A stretch of DNA of 64,000 bases from Nannocystis bainbridge (lineage in GTDB: Bacteria; Myxococcota_A; Polyangia; Nannocystales; Nannocystaceae), in NCBI RefSeq assembly GCF_028368995.1, contig NZ_JAQNDL010000003.1:992001-1056000 (forward strand), written 5' to 3'. This document shows positions 8,758 through 17,447 of the stretch, in pieces; within the stretch, counting starts at the first letter, position 1, and the number at the start of each line of letters is the position of its first letter. The translations under genes and the position numbers were made by a program. The notes beneath the pieces were generated by a model that saw only the letters and a list, made by a program, of their open reading frames with translations, had not been told where the DNA came from and did no database searches.

Positions 8758-8819
8758 ACCCGAATCCTTCCGCGCGCGCGCGCGAAACGCAAAGCGCAAA
8801 GCAAGATAGGAGCCCACCC

Positions 8820-8948
8820 ATGCGACACACCGTGCTCCTCGCCGCCCTCCTCGGCCTCGCCTGCAGCCCCGGCAAGGGCGGCACCAGCGACACCGCCGCC
8901 ACCGATCCCGGCGAGACCGCGATCGACCTCGTCATCGGCACGCCCTGA
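8820..8948 (+). CDS. Very small lipoprotein (42 aa)
   Basis: ATG at 8820 follows an 'aggag' Shine-Dalgarno-like sequence 6 nt upstream. The product MRHTVLLAALLGLACSPGKG... has a short signal peptide and the lipobox LGLAC, then about 25 polar residues rich in Thr, Asp and Gly. Mature size would be under 30 residues. Comparable short lipid-anchored peptides exist in other bacteria, but no family is recognised. It ends 9 nt before the stop of the convergent FHA-GGDEF gene. It could be a truncated remnant of a longer lipoprotein of the type just upstream. Confidence 0.5.
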   Translation: MRHTVLLAALLGLACSPGKGGTSDTAATDPGETAIDLVIGTP

Positions 8949-8957
8949 CGGTCCCTC

Positions 8958-10376
8958 TCAAACGGACGGGCGCGGGCGACGACTTTCGAGCTTGGCGGCG
9001 AACAGGTGCTCGGCCGCGGCCGCGATCAGGCGATCGACCGTGCAGTTGGCCTCGTTCGCCTGCGCGATCCCGACGAGGAGAGTCAGCGACAGCGTATGCC
9101 CGTCGTCGGTGGTGATGTCGCCGGCGACCTCCTCGCAGATCTGCTCCGCCAGCGCGGTAGCCCCTGCGGGGTCCGTGCCTGGCAGGAGCAGTGCGAACTG
9201 GTCGCCGGCGTGGCGCGCCAGGACAGCGCCCGGGCGCCCGTACGGCCGCAAGCGCAGGGCGATCTCTCGTAGCAGTCGATCACCCGCGAGATGTCCATAC
9301 GTGTCGTTGATGCTCTTGAAGCGAGCGACGTCCAACAGCACCAGCGAGAGCGGCTGGCCGGAGATCTTGGCGGTCTGCAGCTCGTGTTCGAGATGGTCGA
9401 TGAGGTAACGGCGGTTGTGCAGCCTGGTCAAGCCATCGAGCTGCGTCAGGGGGTCGGCCGGCTCGACGTTCGGCGGTGCGTCGACCACTGTCAGCGCGGT
9501 GTCGCCGATCCGGATGCGATCACCGTCGTGGAGCGGCGCCTCCTGTCTCTGCTGGGCGTTGACGTATGTACCGTTGGTGCTGCCGTTGTCGACCACCCAC
9601 CAGCCATCGGTACGTCTCTCGAATCGCGCATGGTTGCGAGAGGCGGAGCCTCCTCCGAGCACGATGGCGCTTTGCTCGCTGCGTCCGACCGTGATCGGCG
9701 CCGAGGCTGCTTCCAGCCGATGCAGTCGGCCGGCTGTCGCGGCATCCCCCGAGCCGACGATGACGAGGTAGCAATCGCTCGCCTGCGCGCGGCGGCGGCC
9801 CGAGAAGAGGCGACCGGCCCAATCGGCGACGGGGTCGGGCCTGCCCATCGCGTGGCTCTCGACGCCGCCGTCCGACAGCTGCTTCGGGATCGCTATGCAC
9901 TGCCCCGCGAGCGCGCGAGACTCCGCGGCGGCCACGGTGTCGCAGTAATAGACCTGCTCCTTGCATTGCTGGCAGAAGCGGACCGACTCGGCGTCGGTCG
10001 GCGCGAGCGTCTCCCAGCGCTTGGTGCAGGCGAACGTGAAGCGGACCCGCGGGCGCTCCCGCTTGGCGCTGTCGCTGCCACAATTCATGATCACGTCGCG
10101 CAGCAGCAGGTTGGCGTAATCGAACCCGATCTCGCGCCCCAGCTCGATGAATCGCGCGATCACGGCGGGGTCGGCCGCCGGCTGCGAATGGAGGGCGACC
10201 TCGAGGCGCAGCCATTCGGCGCGCGCGGGGTCGCGATCCTCGACGAGCTTCGCATAGGCGAGCCGATCGGCGTCGCCCAGAGACTTGTCGTAGGCCTTGC
10301 GAATGAAGGAGCGCTCGTCTTCGGAGCTCTGGTATTCCGAGATGCGGGACCGCGCCTGTGTCACGGATAAAGGCAT
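8958..10376 (-). CDS. FHA-GGDEF protein with N-terminal repeat-companion-like and Cys-rich regions
   Basis: The 472-aa protein starts at ATG 10376. Residues ~20-62 ('DRLAYAKLVEDRDPARAEWLRLE') match the TIGR02996 'repeat-companion' motif. Cysteines at 117, 135, 138 and 145 ('FCQQC') suggest a small metal site. An FHA domain follows (residues ~225-298, with VGRS, SRNHA and STNGTYVN), which would bind phosphothreonine. A GGDEF domain occupies ~312-460. Its signature is AGDQF (390-394) instead of GGDEF, while the upstream 'FKSINDTYGHLAGDRLL' is well conserved. Diguanylate cyclase activity is therefore uncertain; it may be a GTP- or c-di-GMP-sensing domain. The layout links Ser/Thr phosphorylation to second-messenger signalling in the cytoplasm. 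Confidence 0.85.
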   Translation of the reverse strand: MPLSVTQARSRISEYQSSEDERSFIRKAYDKSLGDADRLAYAKLVEDRDPARAEWLRLEVALHSQPAADPAVIARFIELGREIGFDYANLLLRDVIMNCGSDSAKRERPRVRFTFACTKRWETLAPTDAESVRFCQQCKEQVYYCDTVAAAESRALAGQCIAIPKQLSDGGVESHAMGRPDPVADWAGRLFSGRRRAQASDCYLVIVGSGDAATAGRLHRLEAASAPITVGRSEQSAIVLGGGSASRNHARFERRTDGWWVVDNGSTNGTYVNAQQRQEAPLHDGDRIRIGDTALTVVDAPPNVEPADPLTQLDGLTRLHNRRYLIDHLEHELQTAKISGQPLSLVLLDVARFKSINDTYGHLAGDRLLREIALRLRPYGRPGAVLARHAGDQFALLLPGTDPAGATALAEQICEEVAGDITTDDGHTLSLTLLVGIAQANEANCTVDRLIAAAAEHLFAAKLESRRPRPSV

Positions 10377-10698
10377 AGCACACCTGCTTCCGCGGGCGCG
10401 TTCGCGCGGAGGCTATGCAGCCTCGCGCACGCATGTGCGGCGCGAGGCGGAGCGGCGTTCGCCGCGAAAACGCTATCTTGGACGATGGTCAGTTGCACGA
10501 GCGAGCGGGCCCGTCGAGGCCCAGATCACACTCTGGCCCGAGCCTCTCGACCTCGCGGCGGCGTGCCGTGGCGAGCGCGCGTCGGCGGGGGAGCCGGCCC
10601 GTGTCGAGGGCCATGTCCACGAGAACACGAGCGGCTGTTCGCCGAGCATGGCCGGTGTTAGCTTCGGCGCTCCCCCCGAGCCATGAAGCGGCGATCTC
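10377..10698. other. Divergent intergenic region
   Basis: This gap separates the divergent FHA-GGDEF and 171-aa hypothetical genes. It must carry both promoters, but no recognisable -35/-10 pair, hairpin or repeat was seen. Small open frames inside lack protein-like composition. Confidence 0.5.
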
Positions 10699-11214
10699 AT
10701 GAAAGTCGTAGCGAACAAATACTACGTCCCTGCCCTCGAGACCCTGCCCGCAGAGCGGCGGCGCCATTTCCAGAAGCGAATCCTCGCGCTCACGGCGCGC
10801 GCCAAGGCGATCGAGAACGGCGAGGACGAGCCGATGGATCGGGAGGCGCTCGGAGACCTCGCGGACGATGCCGGCGAGTCGCTTTCCATGAGCCTGGGCG
10901 AGTTGCCGGGCCTGCTGGAGGAGTTGTTCGACGAGTCCGTCGATCCGCTCAGCGCCCTGCTCGACGAGGTTCGCGCCGATGCGTGGCCCCCCAGGGCGCA
11001 GGAGGCCCTCTACGCCTGCCCCTATTGGATCACGCTGTGGATCGTCGAGAACAGTCTGTGGGATGACGAGGCGGCGAACACCATGCGTCGGCTGACCAAG
11101 CGCTTCCTCGACAGGCTCGCCAGGGCGCTGCAGCTCGACGCCGCGACGCGCAAAGACATCGAGAGCACCACGCGTGCGCTCCGCAGCGGCGACGACGACG
11201 CAGACGACGACTGA
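10699..11214 (+). CDS. Hypothetical acidic alpha-helical protein
   Basis: This 171-aa protein is predicted soluble and helical, with no signal peptide or membrane segment and an acidic tail ending SGDDDADDD. A conserved-looking central part ('ALYACPYWITLWIVENSLW') is hydrophobic but broken by polar residues. No family is recognised. It stands alone on the plus strand, ending 1 nt before the convergent stop of the methyltransferase gene. Codon use is like that of the neighbours. Confidence 0.6.
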   Translation: MKVVANKYYVPALETLPAERRRHFQKRILALTARAKAIENGEDEPMDREALGDLADDAGESLSMSLGELPGLLEELFDESVDPLSALLDEVRADAWPPRAQEALYACPYWITLWIVENSLWDDEAANTMRRLTKRFLDRLARALQLDAATRKDIESTTRALRSGDDDADDD

Positions 11215-11215
11215 C

Positions 11216-13828
11216 CTACCCCCGCGGTTCGCTTCGCTCGCTCGCCGTCGGCGTCGGCAGCTCGCTCGCCGGCACCTTCTCGCCCGCGACGATCTGCGCG
11301 AAGATCTCCGCCTGCACCCGATGCAGCTCCCACGAGCGCTCGAGCACCCACAGCAGCTCGAGCAGCTCCTGCGTCATCGCCTCCGACCAAACGATGGGCC
11401 GCACGGCGTCGAGCGGTGACGACGTGCGGCCGCGCGGCTCCAGCATGCGCCCCGCCAGCCACGACGACACCACCTTCAATCCCGACACCTCGTAGCCCCA
11501 GATCTCCGCGGCCACCGGCGCGAATCGACCGCTGCCGACGCTCAGCACCCCGGCCGTCCACGAGCTCTTCGCCGGCACCTCGCGCACCGGCGCCACGCAC
11601 CGCGCTGCCCCTGCCGTGGGCACTGCGCGAAACGTGTGGAGCCCCAGCAGCTCCGCCCCGACCGCCGCGCAGCGGGAGAACAGCCGCTCGTCCCGCGTGA
11701 GCGGCACCCGCGGCCCCGGCTCCGCCACCTCCTCCGCCAGCGCATCCACATACCCGGGGTGCCCCAGGCAGCCGTAGACGTACGCGAACAGCTCCTCCGC
11801 CGCCACTGTCCGCGAGAACATGTCCCCAAGAACATCCAGCAAACCACGCGTCACGTTGGCCTGCCGCGCCATCGCATCGCGCCACAGCGGGATCACCCCC
11901 TTGTCGCCGAACGACCCGCGGAAGTGATGAAGGTCCGGCACCTCCGCGCAGCCCATCACCGCCGGCCCGCGCGACAACCCGCTCGACAGCAGCGTCGTCA
12001 GGTACAGCTGAGACGGCCCGTGCGCGCGCCACAGCGCCGGCCGCAGGCGATCGCCGAGGCGCGCGTCGGCGAGGCACCAGCGGCGATCGAGCGAGCGCCA
12101 GGAGATCCGCGCGACCCGTGGCATCGGCGCGTCGACCGGCAGCGACGCCAGCGGCGGCAACGGCGAGCCATCCAGGAGGTCGGCCCCCGGCCGCGCGATC
12201 GTCCACGCCTCCGACTCGCGGAACGCCGCCGCGCGATCCTCCGCCCGCAGCAACCCCCGCCAGCGCCGCTCCAGCACCTCCGGCGTCACCGCGATCGGCC
12301 ACGTCCGCTTCCACTGCGCCCCCGCGTGCTGCCACGGGAACAGATCGATCAATCGCGGCCAATCACCATGGTCCCCGGAGGCCCCCGGCACCAGCGGCGC
12401 CTCCCATGCATCGGCGGCGCGCGCCCATTCGAGTGAGTGCCACGATTGCAGCGCCCCGAGCGCGAGCAACTTCTCTTCACGCTGCTGCGAATCGGCGAGC
12501 CGCGCATACCACAGCACCGCCGCCCGTGATCGCTGAATCTCCGCCCTCCGCAACCCCACCGCGATACAGACCGGCGTGCGCACCCCTTTAAAAACATTCG
12601 CGGAGCGACGCGGGCCGAGAGCGTCGCCGCCGAGGTCGAGGATCCACAGCGCGTCGAGCACCTCGCGCAGATGGCGGCGCATCGCCGCGAAGCCTGGCCC
12701 GCGCAGGTAGCTCGACGGTGTGATCAGACAGACGATCCCCGGCCCATCCTGCTCGCAGCTCCACCAAAGCGCCCAGCGCCAGAAATAGACATACGCATTA
12801 TACAGATTCTTCGCGTGTCTGCCGAGAGCCCCCTCCGGCAAGAAATCACCGAGCAGCGCCCGCTCGCCGCGCCCGGGATCGCCGTGGCGGATCCACCCGC
12901 CGCGATCGTCCTCCGTCAATTCGCGCCGGTCGTACGGCGGATTGCCGATGCACACCCGGATCTGCCCCGCGTCCGTCGCCTCGAGCTGCGGGCGCGCCAG
13001 CGTGTCGCGCAACATCACCCGCGAAGCCTGCACGCGCCCGCCCGCGTCACGCAGCGCCCGCGTCACGCGAGCATGCGCCGCCGCGTGCGGCCCCGCGAGC
13101 ACCTCGTGGGCCACGAGGCTCTCGCCGAGGCGGGTCATGCACGCTTCGACATCGCCGCCGCCAGCTCGCGCTGTTCGCAGCGCGTCGTCGACGATCGCCA
13201 GCGGATACACCCCGGTGCCGCACGCCGGATCGATCACTGTCACGTTCGGCGCCGCGAACCCGAGCGGCGCCGCCAGCTCGCGCTGCAGCAGCTCGCGCAC
13301 TGCCACGATCTGTGCGTGCACCACCTCCGCCGGCGTGTAGTAGGCCCCCGCCTCGCGCCGCAGCCGCGCGTCGTACGCCGCCAGGAACTCCTCGTAAAAG
13401 TAAGTCCCCTCGCCCTCGCGCAGCCCCGCCAGCGACGCATCCTCGATCGCCGCCACCGTCGCCTCGAGCTCGTCCAGCGCTGCGCCGATCTCCCCGCGAT
13501 GCTCCGCCGCCGCTCGCATCGCCCGCAGCAGCGGACCCGGCGTCTCCCCCAGGCGCGTGCACGCCCCCGCCACCTCCGCCCGCGCCTCCGGGTGCGCGAG
13601 CCGATCGCTCCACAGCCCGTACGTGATCGTCTGCGCCAGCGCCTCGGCGAACTCCGCTTCGCCCCCGCGGGTCGCTGGCGACCACGCGTCCGCGAGCGTG
13701 CGCAGGCGCGAGCCGGGCGCTGTCACGGCCGCGAGCAGCGCGTCGCGCAGGGTTCGGCAGCTCGCGGCCAGTCGCGCCGCTACCTCGCGCGAGCTCTTCG
13801 GGGCCTGCCTCCGCACGCGCGGAAACAT
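11216..13828 (-). CDS. Adenine-specific DNA methyltransferase, type ISP-like
   Basis: The start is set at the ATG at 13828 (870 aa); the longer in-frame extension overlaps the opposite-strand FHA-WD40 gene and is antisense noise. Motifs of N6-adenine methylases are clear: AYYTP, SAM-binding 'VIDPACGTGVYP' and catalytic 'IGNPPY'. The C-terminal half carries the specificity-type signature of type ISP enzymes ('ELFAYVYGCLGHPGYVDAL', 'LLGLHTF', 'IWGYEVSGLKVVSSWL'). True ISP enzymes also have N-terminal nuclease and helicase domains, which are absent here and next door, so this is probably an orphan modification enzyme or part of a split system. A palindrome-family core at 11821-11834 lies inside the gene. 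Confidence 0.85.
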   Translation of the reverse strand: MFPRVRRQAPKSSREVAARLAASCRTLRDALLAAVTAPGSRLRTLADAWSPATRGGEAEFAEALAQTITYGLWSDRLAHPEARAEVAGACTRLGETPGPLLRAMRAAAEHRGEIGAALDELEATVAAIEDASLAGLREGEGTYFYEEFLAAYDARLRREAGAYYTPAEVVHAQIVAVRELLQRELAAPLGFAAPNVTVIDPACGTGVYPLAIVDDALRTARAGGGDVEACMTRLGESLVAHEVLAGPHAAAHARVTRALRDAGGRVQASRVMLRDTLARPQLEATDAGQIRVCIGNPPYDRRELTEDDRGGWIRHGDPGRGERALLGDFLPEGALGRHAKNLYNAYVYFWRWALWWSCEQDGPGIVCLITPSSYLRGPGFAAMRRHLREVLDALWILDLGGDALGPRRSANVFKGVRTPVCIAVGLRRAEIQRSRAAVLWYARLADSQQREEKLLALGALQSWHSLEWARAADAWEAPLVPGASGDHGDWPRLIDLFPWQHAGAQWKRTWPIAVTPEVLERRWRGLLRAEDRAAAFRESEAWTIARPGADLLDGSPLPPLASLPVDAPMPRVARISWRSLDRRWCLADARLGDRLRPALWRAHGPSQLYLTTLLSSGLSRGPAVMGCAEVPDLHHFRGSFGDKGVIPLWRDAMARQANVTRGLLDVLGDMFSRTVAAEELFAYVYGCLGHPGYVDALAEEVAEPGPRVPLTRDERLFSRCAAVGAELLGLHTFRAVPTAGAARCVAPVREVPAKSSWTAGVLSVGSGRFAPVAAEIWGYEVSGLKVVSSWLAGRMLEPRGRTSSPLDAVRPIVWSEAMTQELLELLWVLERSWELHRVQAEIFAQIVAGEKVPASELPTPTASERSEPRG

Positions 13829-13939
13829 AGCAGAGCAACATCGCGCGCGGTCGTCGGCCCGCGCGGACGGCGGCGCGGCGAGTGCGTGCATTTGTCCCCG
13901 CGGGAGCGCCGGCCCGCGGTGATATCCTCCTGGCGGCTC

Positions 13940-16900
13940 ATGCTTCATATCGCCGTCGAACGCGAGGGACAGCCGCGCAAAGAGCTCCGCTTCGCCAAGG
14001 ACGTGGTCGTCGTCGGCCGCGAGGCCGAGCACGATCTCCAGCTCAACTTCGAGGACGGCGCCTCGCGCCAGCACGCCCGCTTGAGCCACGAGCGCGGCCA
14101 GCACTTCGTCGAGGACCTCGGCTCGCGCAACGGCACCAAGGTCAACGGCAAGCGGATCGCCGCCAAGACCCCGCTCAAGCCCGGCGACGAGGTCGAGGTC
14201 GGCAAGGTCAAGATCTACCTGGTCGGAGAGACAGGTGCAGCCGGTGGCCGCGGCACCGCGCGGGTCCAGCCGCGCGGCGCCGACGACGACCAGACCGTCC
14301 AGCGCCCGGCCAAGGCCAAGGCGGCCGCGCCCGAACCTGCCCCGAAGGCCAGGCCCGCTCCCGAGCCCGCCAAGCCCGTCGCCAAGCCCGTCGCCAAGGC
14401 CTCGCGGCCGGCGCCCGATCCCGAGGCTGTCGCGCAGGACACCAGCATCCGCGTCAACCTGCGCCAGCCCGAGCCCGAGCCCGCGGCCGCGCCCGAGCCC
14501 GAGGGCAAGCCCACCGGCCCGGTCAACGACGAGAACGAGGCGTGCCGCAGCCAGATCGATCCGCTGGCCCGGCGCTGGCGCGACCTCGGCAAGCCCGAGG
14601 GGCTGCTCCTCCACGGCCCGCTGCTCAAGCGCGGCCTCACCTGGGCGGCCAGCGACCGCAAGCTGCGGCCGCGCCCGTCCGAGCTGCACCGCGAGTTCAT
14701 CTACGCCAGCCGCGGCGATCGTCGCCACCGGATCCGCGACGTCGGCCTGCGCGCCGGGGCGCTGACGATCGCGCTGGTCGGCGGCAACGTGGCGGCCCAC
14801 GTGCTCCACGACGACCTCGAGCTCAAGGACGCCGCCGCCGGTCGCGAGGCTGGTGCGGGCCAGTGCACGCCCGACAACCCGGCCGTGCAGCGGGCCAACC
14901 TCCTGGCCCAAAAGGCAGCCGAGCAGACCGACCTCGAGCTGGCGATCCTCGCCGGCACGCGGGCCGTCAGCGCCGCCGACGGCCCGTGCGCGCGTCAGTC
15001 CGACGCCGAGCGGGCGCTGCGGATCGCCCTCTCGCGCCAGCGCAGCCGCGTCATCGGTCGCGGCAACGCGCCGATCCGCGACGCAAACGTCGGCCGCGAC
15101 GAGCGTGACGTCGTCACCGTCGACGACACCGGCGCCGTCGTCCTTTACGACCGCACCGGCGCCTCGCAGCCGAAGACCTTGCCCTCGAGCAGCGGCGCCG
15201 GCAAGGTCGCCGCGCTCGGCCCCGAGGGTCGCTGGCTGGCCGTCGGGACAGCCAAGGGCGTCGTCGACCTGTGGGACCTCGCGCAGCGCACCGCGCCCAA
15301 GCTGACCCGGCAGCTCGAGAGTCACCGCGACCCTGTCACTGCGATCGCCTTCAGCGAGGACGGCCGGTTCTTCGCCACCGGTGACCGCCGCGGCAACGTC
15401 ACCGTGTGGGACATGCGAGGCACCGACGCCGGCGCCAAGCTCGGCGAGCTGCGGCAGCACAGCGGCGCCATCGAGCAGCTGGTGTTCCGCGACGGCGGCA
15501 GCCGCCTCTACTCGTTCGGCGGCAAGCAGGCGGTCGCCACCGACCTGCAGGACGGGCGCAAGAAGGGCAAGCAGCTCAACCTCGCCATCGGCGGCGACGC
15601 CACCGCGTTCGCGGTCAACGGCGAGGGCGACGAGGTCGTGGTCGGCGACAGCATCGGCCAGGTCGTGCGCTGGCGGGTCCGCACCCTCGCGCGCGCCCAG
15701 CAGGACGCGCTCGCCAGCCACACCGGCGCCGTCGTCGACCTCTCGTTCCTCCCCGGCGCGCGGGCCGTCCTGTCCCTCGGGACAGACAAGCAGCTCATCG
15801 TCACCGAGCTCGATCAGATGATGCGCGAGGGCAGCGAGCCGCTGCGCGTCGGCCTGCGCGGGCTGCAGTCCGAGCCCAAGGCCCTGGCCGCCGACCCGAC
15901 CGGGCGCCGGATCGCCGTCGCCGCTCAGGACCACAAGATCTACGTGTGGGATGCCGCCCAGCGTCACACCTCGGCCCAGCCGGTGGTCGTGTTCGACGAG
16001 CACGTCGACACCATCGAGTCGGTGCTGCCGAGCTACGACGGCAACTCGCTGCTGTCCGCCTCGGCCGACGGCACCTTGCGTCTGTGGCCGCTGCAGAACG
16101 CCGAGGCTGGCGGCGCGCTCGCGGTCCTCAGCGATCACCGCGGCCCGATCACCGGTTTGGGCCTCAGCAGCGACGGCGGCCGCATGGCCTCGCTCGGCCA
16201 GGACAAGGCCTTCCGCGCCTGGCGGCTCGACGCTCGTGGCGCCCCGCGGCGGATCCTCGAACGCACCTTCGAGCAGGCCCCGCAGGCTCTGGCCGTCAGC
16301 CCTGATGGTTTGTGGGCGGCCGTCGGCGTCGAGCGTCAGCTGCTCATCTACAACCTCGGCGCCAACGAGCGCGAGCCCAAGCCGATCGAGCGCGCCCAGC
16401 ACGACGACCTCATCAGCCACGTCGCCTTCAGCCCGGACAACCGCTGGCTGGTCAGCGCCGACTTCTCCGGCGCCATCAACACCTGGCCGATGAAGAGCGA
16501 CGGCCCCGAGGACAGCCCGGCCCGCAAGGTCGCGCTCGGCCGCTCCGTCACCGCGCTGGCGCTGGCGCCCAGCAGCCCCTACTTCGCGGTCGCCGCGGCC
16601 GACAACCGGGTCACGCTGTGGCCGATGACCGGCAACGGCGGCGAGCAGCAGGTCGTGCAGCACGAGAAGTCGGTGCTGTCGCTGACCTTCAGCGGCGGCG
16701 GCGACCTGCTGGTCTCGACCAGCGACGACGCGCGCGCGATCCTCCGCACCGTCGACAAGGGCAAGACCGCCGAGCTGTCCGAGCGCTCGGCCGTCGCCCA
16801 CGACTCGCGCGTGCGCGCGGCGGCGTTCAGCCCCGACAAGCGGTGGCTCGCCACCGGCAGCGACGACGGCGTCATCAACATGACCGACCTCAAGAACATG

Positions 16901-17278
16901 ACCGAGCGGAGCAAGCCGCTGAAGGGTCACGAGACGGCCATCACCGGCCTGTTCTTCGAGCCAGGCAGCGAGCTCCTGGTGTCCGCCAGCGCCGACAAGA
17001 CCTTGCGGCTGTGGCTCGTCGACGACCTCAGCCGCGGCGGCGAGGTGCGATCGATCCCCCTCAGCGGCCACACCGGTCCCGTCAGCGCCATGCGCGTCGA
17101 CGGCAGCGGTCGCCTCCTCGTCAGCGGCGGCGCCGACGGGGCCCTGCGCGTCTGGCCGCTCAAGCAGGACCTGCTGATCGCGCTGGCCTGCCGCACCGTC
17201 GGCCGCGACTTCAGCGACGACGAGTGGAGCACGCTCTACCCGGGCGAGCCGGTCGAGCCGCTGTGCGAGGGCAAGTAG
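13940..17278 (+). CDS. FHA-WD40 repeat membrane protein
   Basis: The ATG at 13940 begins directly with an FHA domain (residues ~1-95; VVGRE, SRQHARL, SRNGTKVNG), which binds phosphothreonine. An Ala/Pro/Lys-rich linker (~100-190) leads to a module around residues 208-262 ('LARRWRDLG...LLLHG...LHREFIYAS'). Then comes a probable membrane segment (~272-290) and a long series of WD40-type repeats to the end (1112 aa), with many 'LWPL/VWDM' blade ends. The same pre-membrane module occurs in the FHA-LysM-MepA protein encoded nearby, and in STAND-WD40 proteins. FHA inside and propeller outside would link kinase signalling to an envelope partner. Proximity to T6SS genes suggests a shared phospho-circuit. 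A perfect palindrome core lies at 15771-15784. Confidence 0.85.
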   Translation: MLHIAVEREGQPRKELRFAKDVVVVGREAEHDLQLNFEDGASRQHARLSHERGQHFVEDLGSRNGTKVNGKRIAAKTPLKPGDEVEVGKVKIYLVGETGAAGGRGTARVQPRGADDDQTVQRPAKAKAAAPEPAPKARPAPEPAKPVAKPVAKASRPAPDPEAVAQDTSIRVNLRQPEPEPAAAPEPEGKPTGPVNDENEACRSQIDPLARRWRDLGKPEGLLLHGPLLKRGLTWAASDRKLRPRPSELHREFIYASRGDRRHRIRDVGLRAGALTIALVGGNVAAHVLHDDLELKDAAAGREAGAGQCTPDNPAVQRANLLAQKAAEQTDLELAILAGTRAVSAADGPCARQSDAERALRIALSRQRSRVIGRGNAPIRDANVGRDERDVVTVDDTGAVVLYDRTGASQPKTLPSSSGAGKVAALGPEGRWLAVGTAKGVVDLWDLAQRTAPKLTRQLESHRDPVTAIAFSEDGRFFATGDRRGNVTVWDMRGTDAGAKLGELRQHSGAIEQLVFRDGGSRLYSFGGKQAVATDLQDGRKKGKQLNLAIGGDATAFAVNGEGDEVVVGDSIGQVVRWRVRTLARAQQDALASHTGAVVDLSFLPGARAVLSLGTDKQLIVTELDQMMREGSEPLRVGLRGLQSEPKALAADPTGRRIAVAAQDHKIYVWDAAQRHTSAQPVVVFDEHVDTIESVLPSYDGNSLLSASADGTLRLWPLQNAEAGGALAVLSDHRGPITGLGLSSDGGRMASLGQDKAFRAWRLDARGAPRRILERTFEQAPQALAVSPDGLWAAVGVERQLLIYNLGANEREPKPIERAQHDDLISHVAFSPDNRWLVSADFSGAINTWPMKSDGPEDSPARKVALGRSVTALALAPSSPYFAVAAADNRVTLWPMTGNGGEQQVVQHEKSVLSLTFSGGGDLLVSTSDDARAILRTVDKGKTAELSERSAVAHDSRVRAAAFSPDKRWLATGSDDGVINMTDLKNMTERSKPLKGHETAITGLFFEPGSELLVSASADKTLRLWLVDDLSRGGEVRSIPLSGHTGPVSAMRVDGSGRLLVSGGADGALRVWPLKQDLLIALACRTVGRDFSDDEWSTLYPGEPVEPLCEGK

Positions 17279-17306
17279 GCCCGGGCGGCGCTCCACGCGA
17301 CACGCT

Positions 17307-17390
17307 ATGTCCTCGATGACATGTCCCTATCGACATGTCGTCGAAGACATTTGCTAACAGACATGTCTTCGAGGGCATGTCCGAAAGACA
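17307..17390. repeat. Cluster of nested ACATGTC-type inverted repeats
   Basis: Between convergent genes, five ATGTC half-sites alternate with their complements: atgtcctcgatgacat (17307-17322), catgtccctatcgacatg, catgtcgtcgaagacat and acatgtcttcgagggcatgt. They can pair in several registers. The cluster may form a bidirectional terminator-like structure, but it lacks T tracts. Confidence 0.75.
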
Positions 17391-17447
17391 CTGCCTGCAC
17401 GCTCCGCCCGCTCGCGCGGCGTCACCGCTGCTGCGGGCGACGCGGCG

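Noticed and set aside
13829..17296. N-terminal extension of the methyltransferase frame over the FHA-WD40 gene
   Set aside because: The extension is antisense to well-supported FHA and WD40 motifs and has no protein-like character; the ATG at 13828 gives a complete protein.
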